DNA of 57,364 nucleotides from CAVQOB01 sp963714325 (GTDB taxonomy: Bacteria; Pseudomonadota; Alphaproteobacteria; Rhizobiales; Hyphomicrobiaceae): assembly GCA_963714325.1 (NCBI GenBank), contig CAVQOB010000027.1, positions 1 through 57,364 of the forward strand. Reading direction: 5' to 3'. The notes below the pieces were generated by a model that was not told the DNA's origin, did no database searches, and was given only the letters and a program-made list of their open reading frames with translations. Each line of letters starts with the position of its first letter. The first letter of the stretch is position 1. The position numbers and the translations under genes are program-made. This document shows, one piece after another, positions 51,378 through 57,364 of the stretch.

Positions 51378-52340
51378 ATGATCCGCCAACTGACGTTATT
51401 GGCGCTGCTGATTGTTGGCTCGCCATGCTGCGCCGTCGCGCAGGAATGGCCATCGGCTCGGGTCATCAAGTTCATAGTGCCTTTCGCCCCCGGCGGCTCG
51501 ACCGATCTCGCGGCACGGCTGGTTGCCGACTCGGTCTCCAAAATCATTGGACAGTCGATCGTTGTCGAGAATGTGACGGGCGCGTCGGGCAACATCGGCG
51601 TCAAAGCCGCAACAAAGAGCGCGTCCGACGGCTACACCGTGCTGATTGCACCTGATAGCGTGTCGAGCGCGGCTCATGTCTTCAAGATTGACTACGATCC
51701 GCTCAAGGATCTGATACCGGTTATTCAACTGACGAGCCAGCCCGTGGTGCTCGCCGTGCATCCCTCACTCGGCGTGAAGTCGGTGGCGGAGTTGGTCGCT
51801 CTCGTCAAGACGCGGTCCGATCTAACCTATGCGACATCCGGCGTCGGTTCACAGCAGCACATGGTCGGGGAGTGGTTGGTCAAGCTCGCAGGGATCAAAC
51901 TCGCGCATGTGCCCTATCGCGGCGGCGGACAAGCCATCAACGATCTCTTGGCCGGGCACGTGCCGATTGGTTCACTCGGCTCGGCGCCCGTGCTGCCGTT
52001 CCACACGGCAGGGAATTTGAAGATCCTTGCCCAGACGACAAAGAACCGCTCTGCCGCGCTGCCGGATATCCCGACATATGGCGAGGCTGGCTACCCGGAC
52101 ATCGTGATCGACCAGTGGCTCGGAGCCTTCCTGCCCGCTGGCACACCGCCTGAGATCGTGCAGAAACTGCACGCGAGTATCATCCAGACGCTTGCCGATG
52201 GCGCGGTGCGCGCAAAGCTCGCACAGTCTGCGCTCGATCCGATTGGCGGCTCATCGGCAGACTTTGCCGCGCTCGTAAAAGAGGACTTCGACAAGTACGG
52301 CAAGCTGGTGAAGGACCTTGGCATCAAGGCGGGGCAGTAG
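51378..52340 (+). CDS. Tripartite tricarboxylate transporter substrate-binding protein (TctC/Bug family)
   Basis: A 320-residue periplasmic receptor. The signal peptide is MIRQLTLLALLIVGSPCCAV, cleaved near AVAQE. Bug motifs are IKFIVPFAPGGSTDLAARLV, VVENVTGASGNIGVKAATKS, DGYTVLIAP, YATSGVGSQQHMVGEW, HVPYRGGGQAINDLLAGHV and GYPDIVIDQWLGAFLPAGTP. ATG 51378 follows AGAGGG. No tctA or tctB membrane genes are nearby, so it is an orphan receptor, common in this family. Its position after the pxp cluster suggests, without proof, a carboxylate such as pyroglutamate as ligand. Confidence 0.93.
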   Translation: MIRQLTLLALLIVGSPCCAVAQEWPSARVIKFIVPFAPGGSTDLAARLVADSVSKIIGQSIVVENVTGASGNIGVKAATKSASDGYTVLIAPDSVSSAAHVFKIDYDPLKDLIPVIQLTSQPVVLAVHPSLGVKSVAELVALVKTRSDLTYATSGVGSQQHMVGEWLVKLAGIKLAHVPYRGGGQAINDLLAGHVPIGSLGSAPVLPFHTAGNLKILAQTTKNRSAALPDIPTYGEAGYPDIVIDQWLGAFLPAGTPPEIVQKLHASIIQTLADGAVRAKLAQSALDPIGGSSADFAALVKEDFDKYGKLVKDLGIKAGQ

Positions 52341-52367
52341 TCGGCCCCACCTCTAATGGCGTGGCAC

Positions 52368-54611
52368 TCAGGCTATGAGATAGATCGGACTCGACCACGC
52401 CTGATGCCCATCCTCCTGCGTTACGCGGACGAGTACCGGCAGATCGTCGGGACCGGTGTGCGTCACGCGATGCGACATGGCGAGTGTCATGGGGCCTCCA
52501 ACCTCGGGCAGGCGATAGACCTTCAAGCGACGGTCGAGGCCACCGGCATCAAACTCTGTCACACCCCCACCGAGCAGATTTAAGTCTATCGTGCCCGACA
52601 CGATGTTGGTTTCGATGCGTAACTCGCCGGTCTCAGCTTCCCTCAGCCACAGGTCGATCCCGGCCATATTACCCGTCGTCACCGATTGCCAGACCAGCGC
52701 CTTCCCAGGCTCGGTAACGACAACCTTGCGCTCAGGGTTGAGGAAATTTACGGCGGCGAAGCGCTCGATCGAATTTCCCGTGACTTGAAGCTGCCCCTTC
52801 CACTGAACCTCACGGCCACGGCCGCGATACTCCGCGCCCTGCCACAGCACACGCACGCGTCGACTGCGCGAGTGATCATATGTGTGCCGTTCGGTTGCGA
52901 CCAACTTGGGTCCATGAAACACATCGATCCGCTCAATCGGTGCAGTGCCTGAGGCGACTGCGCGAAGTTCCATTGTTGCACCCGAAGCGCGGACAATATC
53001 CCCCATCATCACAGAGCGCACCCGGCGGGAGGTGCCGGGAGCGATCGCGGGGTCCTCGTCGAGCAGCTCGACAGGTTGTTCGTAGTGCCCTTCAACGTCG
53101 AGTCGGATGCGCGTGCCCGTTGTGCCGTAATGGTGTCGACGTCGCAACGCCTGGAACAGCGCCGGTCGGGTCAGTTCCGGCATGAAATAGCAAGTCAGCC
53201 CGCCGATCGCGCCGAATGTCGATGCACCTGGCCGGGTCGCGCCCGGCCGACCCTTGTGATCGTCGCTATGGCTGACGACACCGACACGATAGCCTCTCGC
53301 GAAAGCATCGTGGAGCAGCCATTCGAACGTGCCCCACGTGGAGTGTACTTCGACGGCGCGCTCCAGGCGTTTGTCATGCGCAAAATGGATGTCGGCATAA
53401 CGGCCGCCAACGTGCGCGATGATAACCGCACGTTCGTCCTTCATCGCAGCAAAGAGATCGTGTGCAGTGTGGCAATCCTGATTTTCAGGTGCCGTATCGC
53501 CGATCAGGATGCGCGACGAACGACGGATCGGTCGTCTTTCGGACTCATAGATGACGTTTCGGTCGCCGCCGAGGCCCGTATTCCCGGACCATTCGTATCC
53601 CGGCAGTGCAAGAAAGCGCCCCGGCTCGTTATAGCCAGCCGTTAGTCGGTTGAGCTCCGCCCAGAATTCATCCGTCATCTGGAAGTCATTGCCCTGGTGG
53701 CCGACGATGTCGATGAAGGCTTGGTCGCGGGCGTAAGCGAAATAGAGATCGGCAGGATTGGTGCCGACCGTCTCGCCGCTTTGACCATGCAGGTCCCCCC
53801 AAAAACGACGCAAGTCCGACGCCTCGACAACCGCTGTTGGGTTGGCGCGACAGAGTTCCCGGCCTTGCTCATCGCGCAACCGCAGATCAAGTGAACCAAG
53901 CTGGTCGACGACGAGATTGTCGATCAGCAGCGGCAATTTTTCCGGCGCCGCGGTGAACCGTTCAGGTAAGCCGCGGATCGGCTGTGACGTCGCCAGGGCA
54001 ATCGAACCACTGGCCTGCTTCGACGGATTGCCCCAGATATCCCAAGCGTTGATTGCAAGGCGGAAGGGCTCGCCTGCGACGATCTCGGATGGCCAGAATG
54101 CTGTCCAGCGGTCGACCGGACCAGGCTGCAGAGGGAACTTCGGACAATCCGGCAGTTCGGTGAACTCGTAAGTTGCGAAGGCGTCCACAAAAACTTTGTA
54201 CTCGAAAGCGACTTCGCAATTGGTCTGCATGCGCAGACCCGGCGAGCCCTTCCGGCGATCACCGATGCGAACTGTGATTGTCTCGCCCTTGCGGAGAAAG
54301 CCTCGACCAACGCGGATCACCAACGTATTGGCCCAGGGCCTGATCCCCGCTCTGTCGATACGGCATTCTAACTGAGCCCCGTTGCTCGCTTCAATCGTCG
54401 TGAAATTCGGCTCAGCCGGGTTGTCGAGCTGCGGCTTGCCCATATCCGAGGTCGTGCGCCAAGCGATCTTCAACATGCCGGTGTCGTCGATGCCGAACAG
54501 CCCCGCTCGGTAGGTCAGGACAAGTTCCTGATAGCTGCCGGCCTGGAATGGGCCCCCAGGTGCGAGCGTGACGGAACCGAGTTGCTCCGGGAGATAGTCG
54601 CGCAGCGGCAT
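52368..54611 (-). CDS. DUF3604 family protein with PHP-like metal-binding motifs
   Basis: A 747-residue protein. The N-terminal ~270 residues are beta-rich and not assignable. The central part has the PHP-type metal motifs: FWGDLHGQSGETVGTNPAD, IDIVGHQGNDFQM, LPGYEWSGNTG, VIIAHVGGRYADI, VEVHSTWGTFEW and VVSHSDDHKGRPG. The C-terminal ~230 residues are again beta-rich. No signal peptide is seen, so it is probably cytoplasmic. PHP-like proteins are metal-dependent phosphoesterases or hydrolases; DUF3604 substrates are unknown to me. ATG 54611 has AAGG seven bases upstream. It is convergent with the tctC-like gene, 27 bp apart. Confidence 0.85.
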   Translation of the reverse strand: MPLRDYLPEQLGSVTLAPGGPFQAGSYQELVLTYRAGLFGIDDTGMLKIAWRTTSDMGKPQLDNPAEPNFTTIEASNGAQLECRIDRAGIRPWANTLVIRVGRGFLRKGETITVRIGDRRKGSPGLRMQTNCEVAFEYKVFVDAFATYEFTELPDCPKFPLQPGPVDRWTAFWPSEIVAGEPFRLAINAWDIWGNPSKQASGSIALATSQPIRGLPERFTAAPEKLPLLIDNLVVDQLGSLDLRLRDEQGRELCRANPTAVVEASDLRRFWGDLHGQSGETVGTNPADLYFAYARDQAFIDIVGHQGNDFQMTDEFWAELNRLTAGYNEPGRFLALPGYEWSGNTGLGGDRNVIYESERRPIRRSSRILIGDTAPENQDCHTAHDLFAAMKDERAVIIAHVGGRYADIHFAHDKRLERAVEVHSTWGTFEWLLHDAFARGYRVGVVSHSDDHKGRPGATRPGASTFGAIGGLTCYFMPELTRPALFQALRRRHHYGTTGTRIRLDVEGHYEQPVELLDEDPAIAPGTSRRVRSVMMGDIVRASGATMELRAVASGTAPIERIDVFHGPKLVATERHTYDHSRSRRVRVLWQGAEYRGRGREVQWKGQLQVTGNSIERFAAVNFLNPERKVVVTEPGKALVWQSVTTGNMAGIDLWLREAETGELRIETNIVSGTIDLNLLGGGVTEFDAGGLDRRLKVYRLPEVGGPMTLAMSHRVTHTGPDDLPVLVRVTQEDGHQAWSSPIYLIA

Positions 54612-54926
54612 GTTGGACCTTTATTGGAGATGACGCTGCATCATGCCGACTTGAGTGCGCCAACACAAGCAATCGCAGCCATCTCGCCCCTCGATCGTGT
54701 CAAGCTCGGACATGCCTCTACGTACCAATCTACGACGCAGGCTGTCGCCCGGACAGACGGTAGAAGGCTGAGGGAAAAATGCGACCAGCCCACGGATTGA
54801 TCTGGTCGGCGACGGCAGTTGTTGGCCCGTCGCGATGCGGTTCGCAGTCCGTTTGATCGGCTACCCGGTCGGAGTTGAAGCTGACAACGGGAAAGCGCCG
54901 AAGCAAGCAGCCGCCCCTCATCCTAA

Positions 54927-54954
54927 CCTTCTCCCCGCAAGGGCGGGGAGAAGG
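54927..54954. repeat. Perfect 12-bp palindromic hairpin (REP-like)
   Basis: CCTTCTCCCCGC and GCGGGGAGAAGG pair perfectly around AAGG, preceded by CCTCATCCTAA. This is a well-known form of dispersed proteobacterial intergenic repeat and lacks a T-tract. Confidence 0.75.
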
Positions 54955-55008
54955 AACCGTGCGCACATCCCGACGCCCGCACAGGCCCCCGTCGCGACTT
55001 GTCGTGGG

Positions 55009-55026
55009 TCCCGGCCTTCGCCGGGA
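55009..55026. repeat. REP-like hairpin TCCCGGC-CTTC-GCCGGGA
   Basis: A 7-bp stem with loop CTTC, followed by TGACAAAG. The pattern GGTCCCGGC-CTTC-GCCGGGATGAC is a common intergenic repeat in alpha- and betaproteobacteria. Confidence 0.75.
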
Positions 55027-55475
55027 TGACAAAGGGTGCGACCAGTCCAAGCCCATCGAAACCGGACAGCCGTGACCTCGTGCCTGCCGTCGATTGCTCT
55101 GCAAGCTCGAACGGCGAAACACGTTGCTGTTGCGACGCAACAATCGGCTGTTCGAACTTTCTGCACCATGGGTGGCTGGGACAAGCCTGGCCAAGACAGT
55201 TGAGGTATGGCGGGCGGTAGTTCTCAGGGTTGGGTTGGGAGAAGGTGCGGTCGTCCGGCGACACGTAGGATCAGACCGGGTGTGCTTCTCGTGTGCACCG
55301 ACGATCAGGGTTACAGGTCATGTATTGCCGCGCCGCAACGGGCTTGGCGCATCTCCTCGCAACGAACGGTCGGTCTTGGATATTCACCGAGAGACACCGA
55401 ATCTGTCGACTTCAGACCGCCATCAGGCGAGACTGAACCAACTCGGACGTCCCTGTCCTGTTCAAGAGCACCGGC

Positions 55476-55787
55476 ATGAAGTTTCCAAAGTGGAATGGTG
55501 TCACGCAGCCCAGCGTTTATATCTTTTCGCTGGTCTGTTTCGTCGTTGGTTACACTTTAGTATCGACCTTGTCTCTCGGTCAAATCAAGTACGACGACCG
55601 GGAAGGGCCAGGTTGGAATCCGGTTTCCAGGATGCCGGACGGGAAGGTCGGCCTTTCGGACAATGCCATTGAAGGCATCGGGTTTGTAGCATTGGCATTC
55701 GGACTCGCGGCGCTGTTTGGCCTAGGCCCCCTCTGGAATCAGGTTCGGTTGGGCAGCTACCTGCCGCGCCATCAATTCGTTTCGTGA
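55476..55787 (+). CDS. Hypothetical small membrane protein
   Basis: A 103-residue protein of unknown family. Two hydrophobic segments are visible, residues ~14-33 (VYIFSLVCFVVGYTLVSTL) and ~67-85 (IEGIGFVALAFGLAALFGLG), flanking a polar loop with KYDDREGPGW. ATG 55476 has AAGAG about six bases upstream. The next gene begins 51 bp after its stop in the same direction and is also a small membrane protein, so the two may form an operon. Confidence 0.5.
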   Translation: MKFPKWNGVTQPSVYIFSLVCFVVGYTLVSTLSLGQIKYDDREGPGWNPVSRMPDGKVGLSDNAIEGIGFVALAFGLAALFGLGPLWNQVRLGSYLPRHQFVS

Positions 55788-55838
55788 TCTGTCCTGGACG
55801 TCGTTCGACGATTTGGAACGCGAGAGTTTGGGTGGAAT

Positions 55839-56219
55839 ATGTACCCGTATGCACTGATTGGCTTGGCGGTGGCTTGGTACTTCTTGAACGCCGCTTGGCA
55901 GCGACCGCGCCCGGCTGTGGTTGTGGCGGCGATCCTGTGGCTGCTCTACGCCATCTACGAATTCCAGATCGCATCCGGCGTCCTGTGCGACCCGCAATGC
56001 AACATTCGCGTCGATCTCATTCTCGCGTGGCCACTCCTGGCGATCGCGACCCTGTATGCCTCCAACACACCTGGGCAGCGGTCGGTGGTCAAAACGGTTC
56101 TCGGTGTGATTGCCCTGGTCATTGTCGCGTTGTTGGTGACGCCACTGGCCTACATCGCACTGATGGGGTTCCCGGCCACCACGAAATCGGACCCAAGTGC
56201 GCGACCAAGCCCCAAGTAA
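55839..56219 (+). CDS. Hypothetical small membrane protein
   Basis: A 126-residue protein with about four hydrophobic stretches: ~4-20 (YALIGLAVAWYFLNAAW), ~26-45 (VVVAAILWLLYAIYEFQIA), ~58-74 (VDLILAWPLLAIATLYA) and ~86-110 (TVLGVIALVIVALLVTPLAY). A CDPQC pair lies in the first periplasmic or cytoplasmic loop, and the C-terminal tail is polar. ATG 55839 has a GGTGGA-type site just upstream. I do not recognise the family; the overall layout is that of small DUF inner-membrane proteins. Confidence 0.55.
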   Translation: MYPYALIGLAVAWYFLNAAWQRPRPAVVVAAILWLLYAIYEFQIASGVLCDPQCNIRVDLILAWPLLAIATLYASNTPGQRSVVKTVLGVIALVIVALLVTPLAYIALMGFPATTKSDPSARPSPK

Positions 56220-56561
56220 ATTGGTTCCTGCTCGCCGAGCTGGGAGGATAGGCGGTGACGGTCGCTCTTGGCCCGTCTCGAAACCAAGAACGGATGCTGT
56301 CTCAGACGGTAAGACGCCCTCTGCGCCAAGAACGGCGTAAAGCGAAGTTGCTCCGCCGCACGGTTGCTTGTCGCCGTGCTATGCACTTTCGCAACACGCG
56401 TGTTGAGCCGAACCACTTCGTCTGAACCGGCTCGCACCTCGTCGCGGCGGGTCATGGTGGCCTGGGCACCCTGGCACCATTTTTGCGCAACCGATCCTGC
56501 GTACCTCAAGCGCTGGCCCTGGCGGCGGCGCCACCCCGGCTGACGCATAAGGCGACTGATA
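56220..56561. other. Intergenic stretch before the second 506-bp element
   Basis: No supported gene. The sequence has a few short frames with random composition. A GCTCTTGGCCCG motif (56262-56273) resembles one near 46720. Confidence 0.4.
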
Positions 56562-57067
56562 CCGGGCAATCAGTTGATTGACGCGTGTTGCACGGTTGCG
56601 ATTCCAGTTTGGGGCGGGCTGAGAGTCCCTCTCTCTGAGAATGATACGGGGAGGATGACCATGGTTCTCGCGCTCGAAATCAGGAACGACCGTACGCTGG
56701 CGGTGCTGCGCAAATTCGCCAAAGATGTGGACGACGTACGGATTGCGCGCCGCATCCTCGCGATCGCCAATGCGCTCGGCGGCATGAGCCGGGACGAGGC
56801 CGCGCGCGCCGCCGGCGTGGACCGCCGGACGCTGCGCGACTGGGTGCTGCGCTACAATGCCCGTGGCGTCGACGGTCTTGCAGACCGCTGGAACGGCGGT
56901 CGGCGGCCGACGACCTCTCGCATCGCCTGCACGCTGCGGATTCCGGCGACGACGCCATTGTCGAGGCCGCGACGCAGGCCTGGAGCCGCATCATCGCCGA
57001 TGCTGGCCGCATCTCTTCACTCTGCTCGTATCCATGGATTCCACAGGTCAGATGAATAGCGGGCCGG
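56562..57067 (+). mobile_element. 506-bp internally deleted IS630-family element, copy 2 (MITE-like)
   Basis: This copy matches copy 1 (6793-7298) at 500 of 506 positions, counted by eye, with the same length and the same internal deletion junction. TA flanks it on both sides (56560-56561 and 57068-57069). The transposase start is ATG 56661. The C-terminal remnant here ends SLCSYPWIPQVR with a stop, whereas copy 1 has Ala for Pro. One changed codon in the N-terminal remnant gives Arg (CGT) for His (CAC). Flanks unrelated to copy 1 show that each was a separate insertion. Confidence 0.86.
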
Positions 57068-57069
57068 TA

Positions 57070-57364
57070 TGACACAAATGATGAGGAACAAGCGCCGTTG
57101 ATGGGAACGGAGTTGCATTCCGACTGGAAACAATATTGCTGCGCCAGCCAGCATTGTCGTGCGCAAGGAGTGCAGCTGCCGCGGCTGCGCTCAGTTGACG
57201 TTCTATCTGTTATTGGATCATCAGCGGACATTCTGCGCCGTGGCAGCATGCAATTGGGCGTATTCCGTAAGTGGCCCATCGCGACGATCACCAAACGGAG
57301 GCTATCGGATCACTGTGAACTTTGGCAACTGCCAGTGAGGCTCGCTCGATGGTCGATCCCAAAG
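57070..57364. other. Right-edge stretch without recognisable gene
   Basis: After the second 506-bp element I see no supported coding frame on either strand before the window ends. A gene interrupted by the element or running off the edge cannot be excluded. Confidence 0.35.

Larger units (their letters stand above)
54612..55475. other. Intergenic region with REP-type palindromes
   Basis: No convincing gene is present in these ~860 bases. Two palindromic units of different families are annotated at 54927-54954 and 55009-55026. Confidence 0.5.

Noticed and set aside
1..57364. CRISPR arrays, rRNA genes, phage structural genes
   Set aside because: No regularly spaced short direct repeats, no rRNA sequence and no phage-type gene set are visible.

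Overview
The window comes from a GC-rich alphaproteobacterium, most likely order Hyphomicrobiales (Rhizobiales; Bradyrhizobiaceae/Xanthobacteraceae-like). The evidence is the gene order yggT-DUF167-folD, nnr divergent from glnB-glnA with a sigma-54 promoter, clpS-clpA next to a phasin with TGC-N3-GCA boxes, and abundant IS630-type elements and palindromic intergenic repeats. No genus can be named from sequence alone.

Layout. 0-6.7 kb is core: a frameshifted DUF3754 gene running off the left edge, yggT, DUF167, folD, tRNA-Gln, nnr, and the nitrogen-control pair glnB-glnA ending in a clear terminator. 6.8-8.6 kb is accessory: a 506-bp internally deleted IS630 element sits inside a ParE-type toxin gene whose antitoxin is intact, followed by a small membrane protein. 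8.6-21 kb holds an amine oxidase fused to a cyclic-nucleotide-binding domain, clpS-clpA, a phasin, a D,D-carboxypeptidase with a SPOR domain, two divergent fatty-acid desaturases, a DUF218 protein and a thiolase. 21.3-24.6 kb carries a frameshifted ParA with a small partner, a frameshifted lipoprotein and an IS630 element that abuts a 3' half tRNA-Cys.

24.7-31.2 kb is a decaying catabolic segment: a taurine/nitrate-type ABC transporter whose binding protein has two in-frame stops, a histone-deacetylase-like amidohydrolase, a class III aminotransferase cut off at a palindromic repeat, a MarR regulator, and an aspartate-type aminotransferase with a large internal deletion. 31.2-45.5 kb is a mostly intact catabolic and uptake region: HpaI-type aldolase, SDR, hydantoinase/oxoprolinase HyuB-HyuA, a branched-chain-amino-acid-type ABC transporter (livG frameshifted), RraA-like aldolase and an aspartate-type aminotransferase, with two NAC-like LysR regulators. 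45.7-57.4 kb has a PIN-like orphan, a pxp (5-oxoprolinase-type) operon flanked by two carrier-domain paralogues of which only one has a biotin lysine, a TctC-type binding protein, a DUF3604 protein, two small membrane proteins and the second copy of the 506-bp element.

A common thread, which is inference, is scavenging of organic nitrogen: glnBA, two unrelated families that act on 5-oxoproline-like lactams (HyuAB and PxpABC), transaminases, amide hydrolysis and NAC-like regulators. At least five genes need a single frame change to be read through. That is more than expected for a healthy genome, so either indel sequencing errors or widespread decay is present. The nonsense codons, the internal deletion and the repeat-junction truncation cannot be explained by simple indel error.
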